Positions 18,915-27,665 of a stretch of DNA of 64,000 nucleotides are shown piece after piece; the stretch's first letter is position 1; every line of letters starts with the position of its first letter. This stretch comes from CAVOAK01 sp965217615. GTDB lineage: Bacteria; Pseudomonadota; Alphaproteobacteria; UBA8366; CAVOAK01. Location: contig CBDCIT010000008.1 of assembly GCA_965217615.1 (NCBI GenBank), forward strand, positions 36,150 through 100,149. The letters run 5' to 3'. Below the pieces are notes generated by a model, which searched no databases, was not told where the DNA came from, and saw only the letters and a list, made by a program, of their open reading frames with translations. The position numbers were made by a program, and so were the translations under genes.

Positions 18915-19433
18915 CGCTATCTCCCTCGGAGAGGCATCGGTCAAACGTGAGCTTCGCCGCAACGTGCCATCCAGGTTGGATGACCTTCCCCCACGAAAAA
19001 TACCACCCTCTAAGTTAGACCGGACCCCGGTGGAGGGAAGGCGGAAGGAAGGCACGATTCGGCTGTAACCTCCTTATGGCGTAGTCCGGTTTGTGTCAAT
19101 TGCCGACATCTAGACTAGGTCGAAAATTTGTCCGCTATTAGCCATATAGCAGTCGTGATGTTGGCGTTCTTGTGACGGCCGCATTGCGTGAGAGTGCGGA
19201 TCGCGAACATCGAGTCTGCGGAGTTGCAAGCTCGTCCCGGGCTCGGTCAGAAAGCCAAGGAACTCAAACTTGGCTGGTTGAATGCGCCTTTCACAGGCGC
19301 GCAAAGCGTTCGGTCAGGAGCGCATAGAAACGCACCGCGTCGGCCTGATCCATTACCAGGCAGTTGGGTGCTGCCTCACCCACCCCCCACCAGGTCGACC
19401 ACCGTCTCGCCGATGGTCCGCTCCGAGGCGGCC
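18915..19433. other. non-coding stretch between amidase and lyase genes
   Basis: No gene recognised. Around 19130-19160 the text TTGTCCGCTATTAGCCATATAG resembles a decayed half of the dispersed TGTCCGC repeat. Confidence 0.4.
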
Positions 19434-20882
19434 TCAGGACCGTCGCGGACCATCGACGCTGTAGACTCTGCTGGTGAAGGAGTCCGCAAGCCGCCCCAGT
19501 TCCGGGCCGAGCATACGAATTTCCTCGATCTTCGGCACATGTCCGCGCACATCGGCTGCGAAGTCGGCGAGCGGTAGCGGCACTGGGCGCTCCGTCACTT
19601 CCAGCGCGTGCAGCGCCGTCACCGCGAGGAGCGCGAGCGACGCGTCGAGGCAGCGTCCCGCTTCGCGTTCTCCCAGCCATGCCGATTGGGTCGGCGTCTT
19701 TAAGTCGGTCTGGCCGAAGCCGCCGCTTTCGCTGCCGGGAATGAAGGTACGCTGGGCCGCCCGGCGCGCGCGCTCGACATAACCGACCTGGATCTGGGCG
19801 AGATAGCGCACCGGCCCTTCCACATCACCGGTGGTCAGCCAATGGGGCAGGCCCGAGACCGCGCCGTCCTGCAATTTTGACGTTTGGCGCTCGCCGACAA
19901 GGCAGAGGTCGGCCCAGCACGCCGCGAGTTCGTTGAGCACCGAATAGCTCATGGCGTTGTGCCACCCTGAACTGTGGAGAAGCCGGCCAAGCGGATGGTC
20001 GCCATCGGGCGGCAGGTAGATCGGATTGTCGACCGCGGCCGCGAGCGCCTCGTCGGCGGCCTTCTCCGCTTCCGCGACAGCGCGAAAGACCCGCGCGAGG
20101 ATCCGCGTCAACGCGCGGAAGCTAACCGGCGCGTGGTAAGTCCGCCGCTCGGGGGCCGCTCCTGCTAGATAACGATTCAACGTCTCGGCCGCGGCGATGT
20201 CGTGGTCGCCGCCCCACAGCCGGGCGAGTGCGACGTCGTAATGCTCGAGCGGCGACTGGAACGCTTCGATCGAAAGCGCGAACACCTTAACCGCGAGCGC
20301 AAGGCGCCGGGTCGCGGCGATGGTCGTGTCGGTTAGGACCGCAGTGATACTGCCGGTTCCGTTGAGCAGCGCATTCGATTCCTTCACTTGCAGGTCATAG
20401 TCAAGAAACAGGTCGGAAAACGTGTGCGTCATAATATGGATCTGGCCCGCGCCGTCGTTGTTGTCGGCCGGCACCTCCGGCAACGGCCGCCCGTCGAGCA
20501 TGGCGGCAACGGCTTGCGCCAGCTTCGGCGTGACGGCGGCATGACCCTCAACGAAGGTCGCAAGCTTGGACAACACGATGGTCCGGACGACACGTTCGGG
20601 CAACGGGTCGCCGAACAATACAGCCGAAGCGAAGGGCTTGCGCTGCGCCTGCCGGGCACGGCCCGCGTCGTCCAGCTGGGTCTTGGCGGCCTGATTAAAG
20701 CCCGATGTCACGCCGTAGACGAACATCGACGGATCGCTTTCGATGAGTGCCAGAAAGCTGCGGCGGCATTCATCGATGCGCGCGAGCGCCGCCTTGCTCA
20801 ACACCACATCCTCACCTTGCCAGGCGACGCGGTATGCAGTCTCGAGGTTTATGTCGGCGCGGTGTTCAAGAGTAACCGTCAT
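19434..20882 (-). CDS. HAL/PAL-family lyase homologue lacking the MIO-forming Ala-Ser-Gly triad
   Basis: 482 residues, homologous over its length to histidine/phenylalanine/tyrosine ammonia-lyases: YGVTSGFNQAAKTQLDDAG (56-74; family YGVxTGFG with the catalytic Tyr), KESNALLNGTGS (around 167-178), EAFQSPLEHYDVALARLWGG and AAVDNPIYLPPDGD. Canonical members have GASGDLAPL near residue 143, whose Ala-Ser-Gly cyclises to the MIO electrophile. Here that stretch reads NNDGAGQIHIMTH (141-153), so the Ser is replaced by Ala. MIO formation is therefore not expected. MIO-independent members of this superfamily exist (ergothionase, which eliminates trimethylamine), so a leaving group better than ammonia is a reasonable inference. 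It is preceded by a palindromic site shared with its paralogue at 62254. Confidence 0.85.
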   Translation of the reverse strand: MTVTLEHRADINLETAYRVAWQGEDVVLSKAALARIDECRRSFLALIESDPSMFVYGVTSGFNQAAKTQLDDAGRARQAQRKPFASAVLFGDPLPERVVRTIVLSKLATFVEGHAAVTPKLAQAVAAMLDGRPLPEVPADNNDGAGQIHIMTHTFSDLFLDYDLQVKESNALLNGTGSITAVLTDTTIAATRRLALAVKVFALSIEAFQSPLEHYDVALARLWGGDHDIAAAETLNRYLAGAAPERRTYHAPVSFRALTRILARVFRAVAEAEKAADEALAAAVDNPIYLPPDGDHPLGRLLHSSGWHNAMSYSVLNELAACWADLCLVGERQTSKLQDGAVSGLPHWLTTGDVEGPVRYLAQIQVGYVERARRAAQRTFIPGSESGGFGQTDLKTPTQSAWLGEREAGRCLDASLALLAVTALHALEVTERPVPLPLADFAADVRGHVPKIEEIRMLGPELGRLADSFTSRVYSVDGPRRS

Positions 20883-20921
20883 GGGTCAATTCCTCGGATG
20901 TCTGCGTAGGTGTGTTGGTTT

Positions 20922-20937
20922 TGGCACAATAGTGCCA
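20922..20937 (-). promoter_or_regulatory. inverted-repeat operator candidate upstream of the MIO-less lyase
   Basis: In gene orientation the site reads TGGCACTATTGTGCCA, six-base arms around a 4-bp spacer. Exactly 39 nt separate it from the start codon, as at the second lyase copy (62199-62214). The leader between also keeps ACGCAGACATCC and a ribosome-binding site. It is a likely regulator-binding site; the regulator is not in the window. Confidence 0.65.
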
Positions 20938-21038
20938 TCCGCACTCTGGATCAGAGCACAAATAAATGATGACGACCCGTGCTGCACGACAAGCCATCAC
21001 AACGCGGTACCGCGCTCGATCTGATGGGCCAGGGCTCG

Positions 21039-21112
21039 AATGTCCGCCTTGGGTCAAAAGCAGATGGTCTCCGGCCTCGTGACGATAGTCCGCTTCTAGC
21101 CAAGAGCGGACC
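21039..21112. repeat. dispersed palindromic intergenic repeat, copy 2
   Basis: AATGTCCGCCTTGGGTCAAA then AGCAGATGG, a variable centre, and AGTCCGCTTCTAGCCAAGAG with CGGACC. Same arrangement of complementary arms as the other copies. Confidence 0.75.
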
Positions 21113-22160
21113 AAGGACTCGCCCGAAATGGATGAATGGGCTCGATTTAGTGTCTACGGACGTTCCCCCTCGAATCCGTTCAAATCAGCTTTAGTATCCT
21201 GCGCATTTGCGGCCAACCTCAAAGGGGCGGCCGCGTCATCAGGGTCTGACGAGGGCGCGCACTTGTTGCATCAGTGCTTTGGCAAGAAGCGTCCCCTCCC
21301 TCAAACCAAAGCATCGATGACCATGTTCTGGAAACGGTGGACGTGTCCCTCCCAATATGGAGAAAACTGTACATCGTCTGCCACGTGCGATGCGCGGGCG
21401 ATCTGCTGCACCGCCATGATCCCGTAATCCTGATTGCGGATCCCATCCAGCGCGGTGGGCGATCGAGACTCACCCAACCACTGATCGAGTAGCGCCTCTC
21501 GGCGTTCCGCGAAGTCGGGATTGCTGGCTGCCTCGCCCACGAAGCACCACGCCATATTCGCCTGGGTCCGGCCAGGAGCGAGCGGGGTGTAAATGGCAGG
21601 TGCCATATAACTCGGTTGCATCGCCACTGTGGTATTGGGAAAGATGTGCAACAAAGTTCTTATGCATTTGGATGGCCAAGATCCCGGAATGTGTGGCAAG
21701 TCAAAATCGAGTGTCGGTGTGCGTTTCGTCTTTTCCTCACGCGATACGAGGCCGGAACAGCAGCCTTCTGCCGGCATGTCGAAATACTCGTTGGTTATCT
21801 TCTCCGTCGTGCCGCCTTCCAGCTTTTTTAGCTCGATGATGCGCTTGTGAACCCGGACCGAGTGATAGTTTTCCCAATTATCTGCCAGCAGTTTCCAATT
21901 CGCATCGAACTCCCAATATTCCCTGTGGCCCGAGCTCAGGGAGTCGAGATCGTAATCAGCCAACAATTCCTCTGCAGGGCGGATGTATTCCTCGAGCGGC
22001 GGCGCATTGCCCTCGAGATTGACGTAAATAAAGTCGTACCAGACCCCACTGCGGACTGGAACAAGGCCGTTCTTGGACTTTTCGACCCCGCTGTTGACCT
22101 GACCCCCAAAACTTGGTCCAGGCCGAATGTTAGGCTAGGACTGTTTGAACGGAGGTCAGG

Positions 22161-22439
22161 ATGCCACGTAAACGACATACCGCGGAACAGGTTATCGGTA
22201 AGCTACGGGAGGCGGAGGTTAGCCTGTCGGGCGGCCAAACGGTACCTGCGGTTTGCAGGACCTTGGGTGTTTCGGAACAGACGTATTACCGTTGGCGCAA
22301 GGAGTACGGCGGCCTAAAGATTGAGCAGGCACGGCGCTTCAAGGAGCTCGAGCGGGAGAATCTGCGGCTGAGACGAGCTGTCGCTGATCTGACGCTGGAT
22401 AAGCTGATTCTGAAGGAAGCCGCTGAGGGAAACTTCTAA
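22161..22439 (+). CDS. IS3-family transposase OrfA
   Basis: 92 residues: helix-turn-helix domain (HTAEQVIGKLREAEVSLSGG, VSEQTYYRWRKEYGG) followed by a leucine-zipper-like stretch ELERENLRLRRAVADLTLDK and the conserved LKEAAEGNF end. It provides DNA binding and the upstream part of the OrfAB fusion transposase made by ribosomal frameshifting. Confidence 0.92.
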   Translation: MPRKRHTAEQVIGKLREAEVSLSGGQTVPAVCRTLGVSEQTYYRWRKEYGGLKIEQARRFKELERENLRLRRAVADLTLDKLILKEAAEGNF

Positions 22440-22504
22440 GCCCCGAGCGCCGCCGGGGCTATGTTCAGCACATCTCCACGCGGCATGCCCTGCCCGAGCG
22501 TCGG

Positions 22505-23341
22505 GTGTGCCGGGTCATTGGGCAACCACGCTCGACGCAACGCTATCGGCGTGTCGAGGCTGACGATGAGGCGGCGTTGACCGCGGCCATTGTGCGGCTG
22601 GCCAGCGCGTACGGTCGCTACGGCTATCGCCGGATCACGGCGCTGCTCCGCGGCGAGGGCTGGTACGTGAACCACAAGCGGGTCGAACGCATCTGGCGAC
22701 GGGAGGGACTGAAGGTGCCTGCAAAACAACCAAAGAGGGGCCGGCTATGGCTCAACGATGGGTCCTGCATCCGTCTGCGTCCGAACTGGCCGCACCATGT
22801 CTGGGCCTATGACTTCGTCATGGCTCGCACACACGATGGCAGGGCATTCCGCATGCTGACCATCATCGACGAGTACACTCGGGAGTGCCTGGCAATCGAC
22901 GTCGCACGACGGCTGCGATCCGACGACGTGCTGTATCGCCTTGCCGCGCTGTTCGTCGATCGTGGCCCGCCGGACCACATCCGCTCGGATAATGGTGCCG
23001 AGTTCACTGCCACGGCCGTCCGTGAGTGGCTGGCGCGGGTCGGTGTGAAGACGCTCTACATCGAACCGGGCAGTCCCTGGGAGAACGGCTACAACGAGTC
23101 ATTCAACGGCAAGCTCCGGGACGAGCTGCTCAACGGCGAAATCTTCTACTCGCTCAAGGAGGCCCAGGTGCTGATCGAGCGATGGCGGCAGCACTACAAC
23201 ACGGTCAGACCACACAGTGCGCTGGGCTACAGACCCCCGGCGCCAGTGACCATCGCGCCTAACCGGACTGATCCGGCTTGCGCTATGGATGGGCTCCAGC
23301 CGGATCAGCCCTTCCCAATCACCGTGCCAAGACTAACATAG
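22505..23341 (+). CDS. IS3-family transposase OrfB (DDE integrase domain)
   Basis: 278 residues from the first ATG; the frame opens upstream near 22440 (through PARRRACVEHISTRHALPER), as expected for a product made by -1 frameshifting from orfA. The HTH_21-like region (YGRYGYRRITALLRGEGW) precedes the rve integrase core with Asp residues in VWAYDFVMARTHDG and IRSDNGAEFT and the Glu in SPWENGYNESFNGKLRDE. It looks intact. Confidence 0.92.
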   Translation: MCRVIGQPRSTQRYRRVEADDEAALTAAIVRLASAYGRYGYRRITALLRGEGWYVNHKRVERIWRREGLKVPAKQPKRGRLWLNDGSCIRLRPNWPHHVWAYDFVMARTHDGRAFRMLTIIDEYTRECLAIDVARRLRSDDVLYRLAALFVDRGPPDHIRSDNGAEFTATAVREWLARVGVKTLYIEPGSPWENGYNESFNGKLRDELLNGEIFYSLKEAQVLIERWRQHYNTVRPHSALGYRPPAPVTIAPNRTDPACAMDGLQPDQPFPITVPRLT

Positions 23342-23957
23342 CGATTGGCACATACATTGGGGGCAGGCCACTGTCTCTGGCGTTCTTCGTGCCATCCCAA
23401 TAGGGCGTCGCCTTCAGCTTGCCGTCCAAACCATAGGTCCAGGCGTGATAGGGACATTGCAGATTGGAGAGTCCCTTCGCCGGCTCGCGCAAGACCAGCG
23501 CCGCACGGTGACGACAGACATTGTGGAAGGCCCTGATCTCACCCTTCTTGTCGCGCAGTACGATGATCGGCAGGCCCGCCACCGTCACTGGGATTGCGTC
23601 GCCGGGCTCGGGAATTTGGTGGGTGAAAGCGACACCCATCCAGGTCCGCGGGAAAAGGCGCTCCTGTTCCAGTTTGAAAAATTCTTCGCTCGTATAAGCG
23701 GCCGTCGGCAGGCCCCTTGCGTGCTCGATGGGTCGCCTCAATGCCTCAATCGCGTCCTTCCCCAGGACTTCCTCTAACGTCCGCGTCATCGCGATGCCTC
23801 CCTATCAGACGGCGAAGTTCCGGCGCGAAAGTCTCCACTGGCCTCCGCAGTCACTCTTTCCATAGCAAACGAGCCGTTTGCCTCACCGTGAGCGCCAATT
23901 GGCAATCGAGGCGATCTATCCGAGCCGCCCGCCACGCTTCCCTAATCGGTCATCAGG

Positions 23958-24353
23958 TCAGTCGCCATCTTCGATGTAGGCCATGGCTTCAACCTCGGCG
24001 GCGATCCCCTCCGCGAAAAAGCTGCCCATCCCGACCCAACCGGCCGTCGTCTTTATATCCCCGAAGACTTCGGCGTGCGCACGCGCCGCCTCTTCCCACC
24101 GCGACATGTCTTGCACATACATTCGGACCTTGAAAACGTCGGCGTAGGACGCGCCTACCTCGGCGAGTGCATCGCCAATAATGCGTAGGCATTCCTTTGT
24201 CTGCATGTAGACGTCGCCTGGATACAGGAACGTGCCGTCGGGCGCAGCCGCCGTCGTTATCCCGACGTCGACCAGTTTGCCGACGCGGACCGCTCGTGCG
24301 TAGCCGTGCTTTCCCTCCCACGGCACATCAAAGAATGCGACCTTGCGAGCCAT
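23958..24353 (-). CDS. RidA/YjgF/UK114-family protein
   Basis: 131 residues, cytoplasmic. RidA-family proteins hydrolyse reactive enamine/imine intermediates made by PLP enzymes and amine-releasing lyases, or act as ring-opening deaminases in catabolic pathways. Visible are the N-terminal YARAVRVGKLVDVGITTA, the VYMQTKECLRIIGDALAEVGAS helix, DVFKVRMYVQDMSRWEE and the C-terminal AEGIAAEVEAMAYIED. The canonical RidA Arg motif (around IRVEI/CVEA) is only partly conserved, so it may be one of the less-studied subfamilies. The start has GGGAG upstream. It lies between a Rieske gene and a binding-protein gene on the same strand, consistent with a catabolic operon. Confidence 0.85.
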   Translation of the reverse strand: MARKVAFFDVPWEGKHGYARAVRVGKLVDVGITTAAAPDGTFLYPGDVYMQTKECLRIIGDALAEVGASYADVFKVRMYVQDMSRWEEAARAHAEVFGDIKTTAGWVGMGSFFAEGIAAEVEAMAYIEDGD

Positions 24354-24392
24354 TAACTTTTCTCCCTGTCAGATTCTTGCCACCAGGCCAAG

Positions 24393-24423
24393 AAAACCCG
24401 CCGCTGATACGAAGGGCGGGTTC
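24393..24423 (-). terminator. rho-independent terminator candidate
   Basis: On the minus strand, arms AACCCGCC and GGCGGGTT are followed by TTCTT, just downstream of the binding-protein stop at 24446. It fits a terminator for that gene ahead of ridA. Confidence 0.6.
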
Positions 24424-24445
24424 CCAAGGCGAACGCGAATGATCA

Positions 24446-25311
24446 CTACTTCATGAGAAACGGGTTCTTTTCGACGTCGGCGAACCATCCCGTCGTCGTA
24501 AACCAGTAGTCGTACCGTTCCTGCAGGAAACCGCTTTTCCAGTTCAGTGTGATCCAAGTGTTGAGGAATGTGAGGAAGTCCGGATCACCCTTCCTTATCG
24601 CGAATCCGGCGGCGTTAGGCGGAAGGGGATCGAAGCCGTCGAACGGCTTGTACAGGGTGTCTGGATTCTGCTGGCTGAAGAAAGTCGGCTTCGGCTCGGC
24701 TGTGATGACGGCATGGGCGCGGCCCTCTATGACTTCGAGGAACGCCTGCGTGTCGTCATCGAAAAACCGCAGCTCGGACTTCGGCCACGTTCTCTTGACG
24801 GCATCGATCTGGAACGAGCCGCGTCGCAGGACGAACACCACGCCGTCCCGGTCGAAATCCTTGTAGGACGTCCACCCAGGTGCGAGCTTCTTGCTGGCCG
24901 CGACGCCGCTGCCGTAAAACTCGTACGGATCGCTGAAGTTCACGGCTAGGGCGCGCTTGGGACGGATTGCGATGCCAGTCATGATGGCGTCGAACTTTCC
25001 GGCCAAGAGGGCGGGTATGATGCCGTCAAAGGAGGTTGGGATGATTTCGGTTTTCCGCCCGCATCCTCCGCAAGGCGCTTGATGACATCGATCTCGAACC
25101 CGATGAGCTCGCCCTTCTTGTCGCGGATGACCCAGGGGAAAAATGACGCAACACCGGCCCGAAGGGTGTCCCGTCGCTTGATTTCCTCAAGTACGCTACT
25201 GGCTGCGATCTGGGCTCTCAAATCCTGAGCCACAGCTTGGCTCCAAATGCTGGCTACGCCGAGCGCGAGCAATGCTACGACCGGCATAAGAATTGATCTG
25301 CCATGTTTCAT
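24446..25311 (-). pseudogene. periplasmic substrate-binding protein (SBP_bac_3), orphan 2, single frameshift
   Basis: About 288 residues after correcting one lost base. The N-part has a signal peptide (MKHGRSILMPVVALLALGVA) and TLRAGVASFFPWVIRDKKGE with GFEIDVIKRLAEDAG. The C-part has IPALLAGKFDAIMTGIAI and AEPKPTFF and ends DYWFTTTGWFADVEKNPFL. The frame changes at an A-run (T-run 25051-25054 on the top strand); adding one A reads KTEIIPTSFDGIIPALLAG, the normal family sequence. This may be a homopolymer sequencing error. The start at 25311 has GGGAGGT upstream. It is close in sequence to the binding proteins at 16070 and 38978; no cognate permease is visible. Confidence 0.85.
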
Positions 25312-25483
25312 GATACCGCTACCTCCCAGTTTCGCGTGACCGCGGCCGCTGGTGATAGAAGCTGACTCCGGCAATTTCTCGTGCCCAGGCGGTCACGATG
25401 ACCCGTTATTTTCGAAATTAAAGCTGGCACGAAATCGTAGCATAACTGTTCGCTCACCCGTTCGCAATTTTGAAGCGGACGAC

Positions 25484-26877
25484 GGCTGTGTCTCGAAAGT
25501 GGTGGAAATTTGAGGATGGCGTAATCTCCGGGTGACAAGACAACCACCCAACCGGCGGCTAGCACCGCCAAGGAGATCACGCCATGAAGAACACTACCGA
25601 GACTTCCGCGCTTTCGCTACTGGCCAATGACGCCGGCTATGATCCGCTCGAGGACCGGCTGCGGGAGAACATCAGATCCACGATCGAGGCCGTTTTTGAG
25701 GAGGAACTTGCGCAGTTTCTCGGGCGCTGCCGATACGGTCGAGAGGACGCGCTTCGGCAAGGGTATCGGAACGGGCACCGGGAGCGGCAACTGACGGGGA
25801 CATTCGGGACCGAGAGGGTGAGCGTGCCGCGTGCACGGATCGTTGAGGAAGACGGTCGGGCGTCGGAATGGCGTTCGCGGGCGCTGCCGCGCTACCAGCG
25901 GCTGACCAGAAAGGCCGAGGCGCTGATCGCTTCGGTGTATCTGTCCGGAACCAACACGCGGCGGGTGAAACGCGCGCTGTTCGGGCTCTTCCGGGGTGCT
26001 GTGAGCAAGGACGTTGTGAGCCGGGCGTGGCGCAAGGTGAAGGTCGATTGGGACGCCTGGTGCAGCCGTGGCCTCGCGGATGAGGATATCGTTCGGCTGA
26101 TCCTTGACGGTACTGTGATCAAGACCCGACTGGATCGCAAGGCCACCAACATCTCGGTTCTCGCGGCTATAGGGGTGCGCCGGGATGGCCAGAAGGTCTT
26201 GCTTTCGATCGGGAATATGGGCGGAGAAAGCCAGACGGCGTGGCGCCAGTTCCTCGACGACCTTGATGTGCGTGGACTGAAACGGCCCGGGTTTGTCATC
26301 GTCGATGGCGCGCCGGGACTGGAGGCGGCTCTGTCGGCGCTTTGGGGCGATGACCTTCCCGTTCAACGCTGCACCGTGCACAAGCACCGCAACCTTCTGG
26401 GTCATGCTCCCAAACACATGCATGACGAGCTGAGCGAAGATTACCGCGATATGATCTATGCCGACACTGCCTCCGAGGTGGAAACCCGCCGCAAGGCGTT
26501 TGTCCGCAAGTGGCGGCTGAAATGCAGGGCCGTCGCGGACAGCCTCGCAGAAGCGGGCGACAAGCTCTTTACCTTCACGCGCCTGTCCAAGAGCCAATGG
26601 AAATCAGCCCGAACGACCAACGCCATTGAGCGTCTCAACGAGGAGTTCAAGCGCCGGATCAAAACACAGACCGTGCTGCCGTGTCCCGAAACAGTGCCGA
26701 TGCTCCTCTGGGCGCTCCTCGCTTCCGGCCAAATCCAGATGCGCAAAGTCGATGGATGGGAAACCCTCGATCAGCTAATCGCCGACGAAACCCTTGACCG
26801 AGCGGCCTGACCGCCGCAAAACTCAGCCCGCTCGGAGAGGCGCCAAAACCAATTTCCACCACTTTCGAGACACAACC
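25484..26877 (+). mobile_element. IS256-family insertion sequence, copy A (1394 bp)
   Basis: Inverted ends GTGTCTCGAAAGTGGTGGAA (left, preceded by GGCT) and the complement at the right. It is flanked by a perfect 8-bp duplication CGGACGAC (25476-25483 and 26878-26885). A second copy of equal length is at 30316-31709. Confidence 0.95.
25584..26810 (+). CDS. IS256-family transposase (copy A)
   Basis: 408 residues, Transposase_mut family. DDE residues are expected in VRLILDGTVIKTRLD, in FVIVDGAPGLEAAL and at the Glu in RTTNAIERLNEEFKRRIK; the QRCTVHKHRNLLGH segment is typical. Intact. The protein sequence is identical to the copy at 30416. Confidence 0.95.
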   Translation: MKNTTETSALSLLANDAGYDPLEDRLRENIRSTIEAVFEEELAQFLGRCRYGREDALRQGYRNGHRERQLTGTFGTERVSVPRARIVEEDGRASEWRSRALPRYQRLTRKAEALIASVYLSGTNTRRVKRALFGLFRGAVSKDVVSRAWRKVKVDWDAWCSRGLADEDIVRLILDGTVIKTRLDRKATNISVLAAIGVRRDGQKVLLSIGNMGGESQTAWRQFLDDLDVRGLKRPGFVIVDGAPGLEAALSALWGDDLPVQRCTVHKHRNLLGHAPKHMHDELSEDYRDMIYADTASEVETRRKAFVRKWRLKCRAVADSLAEAGDKLFTFTRLSKSQWKSARTTNAIERLNEEFKRRIKTQTVLPCPETVPMLLWALLASGQIQMRKVDGWETLDQLIADETLDRAA

Positions 26878-26885
26878 CGGACGAC

Positions 26886-27665
26886 CACCCACTGCGGACG
26901 CCAAAATCATGATTCTGGGCCTCACCCTGTGGCAGAAGGCCGTGTTTCCATTAGGCAACCTAGAAAAGGCCCCGTCAATTTTGCGAGACCCTGAATACGT
27001 AGATACAAGAGTCACATGATAGTGAGGCGTAACCGCTCACTTGGCAGGCTGAACAAGCCCTGCAGACGAACTAGGAATTGACGCACGCGCTTGCTTTGCC
27101 TCAGCGCCATTGTTGGCGCGGCGAGCCTCCACGGGGCACCAGAGAGTCTTCCAAGAACGAGTGTGTTAAATCATCAGATTCCATGCGTTCGAATGTCCGC
27201 TTTTGGTCATAAGCGGACGTTTCCTCAACTTGCGATGTTGGTCCGCTTACAGCCGGGAGCAACATTCAGCATCAATGTACCGTTCCATCCGTTCCTTTGT
27301 TCACCAACTCAATCACCGACTTCAGGATCGCCCTCACATAGAAAAGCGCGGCTCATCGAGTATGCATTTGGCCATTACAACGTTCCCAGCCTGATCGTGA
27401 TACCAACGTCAATTTAAGCGGGATGGTCGACCAGAAGGGAAAGAGGCACCTGTTCACTCGGCAATGCAAGCGAGTGAAATGTTGGACACTGGCGACCTGG
27501 ACGGGCTCGTGATCGACTTCTGGGTCATGTCGGCATGCAAAAAATGGGACGAGGCAGCGCCGCACTATGCACTCCACGCATGTCCGGCATCAGGACAAGG
27601 CGGCTGTCGGATAGTGCCGAAAAAGCTGGTGCCGAGTTCGGTATCCTACGCCCGCGCTTCTCCAC
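26886..27665. other. non-coding stretch with dispersed repeat and a shared 38-bp segment
   Basis: No gene recognised. It holds repeat copy 3 (27192-27267) and, at 27121-27158, a segment matching 30 of 38 bases at 31780-31817, upstream of another repeat copy. Short frames reading MSAFGHKRTF arise from the repeat itself and are not genes. Confidence 0.5.
27192..27267. repeat. dispersed palindromic intergenic repeat, copy 3
   Basis: AATGTCCGCTTTTGGTCATA then AGCGGACGTTTCC, a variable centre, then TTGGTCCGCTTACAGCCGGG and CAACATT. One of the better-preserved left halves in the window. Confidence 0.8.

Larger units (their letters stand above)
20883..21300. other. upstream region of the lyase gene; operator-like site plus dispersed repeat
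   Basis: Contains the 16-bp inverted-repeat site (20922-20937) and a dispersed repeat (21039-21112). Otherwise no gene between the lyase start and the stop of the interrupted Rieske gene at 21301. Confidence 0.5.
22095..23370 (+). mobile_element. IS3-family (IS407-group) insertion sequence, 1276 bp
   Basis: Ends TGACCTGACCCCCAA (left) and, on the complement of the right end, TGGCCTGCCCCCAA form imperfect inverted repeats. The flanking 4-bp duplication CTGT (22091-22094, 23371-23374) is typical of the IS407 group. It contains overlapping orfA and orfB. Confidence 0.92.
21301..23789 (-). pseudogene. Rieske oxygenase alpha subunit, interrupted by an IS3-family element
   Basis: Ring-hydroxylating-type oxygenase alpha subunit. 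The N-part (23375-23789) has the Rieske [2Fe-2S] ligands in CRHRAALV and CPYHAWTYGLDG. The C-part (21301-22094) has the mononuclear iron segment NWENYHSVRVHK and ends VHRFQNMVIDALV. Between them sits an IS3-family element (22095-23370) flanked by the 4-bp duplication CTGT. Excising the IS and one CTGT rejoins the frame exactly as NARDSGVEKSKNGLVPV, matching the intact paralogue at 32194-33375. No other lesion is visible, so precise excision would restore a gene of roughly 400 codons. Substrate is unknown; alpha subunits of this type also act on quaternary amines such as carnitine and betaines. Confidence 0.93.

Noticed and set aside
20922..20937. Sigma-54 promoter suggested by TGGCAC at the start of the palindrome
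   Set aside because: The required GG-10 nt-GC spacing with TTGCA-like -12 box is not met (CC instead of GC), and the perfect inverted symmetry is better explained as an operator.
25617..26597. 326-codon antisense frames inside both IS256 copies
   Set aside because: Identical shadows of the transposase gene, with no family resemblance or ribosome-binding site.
27174..27417. Small proteins beginning MSAFGHKRTF or similar
   Set aside because: They are translations of the dispersed palindromic repeat; similar frames appear at several other repeat copies.
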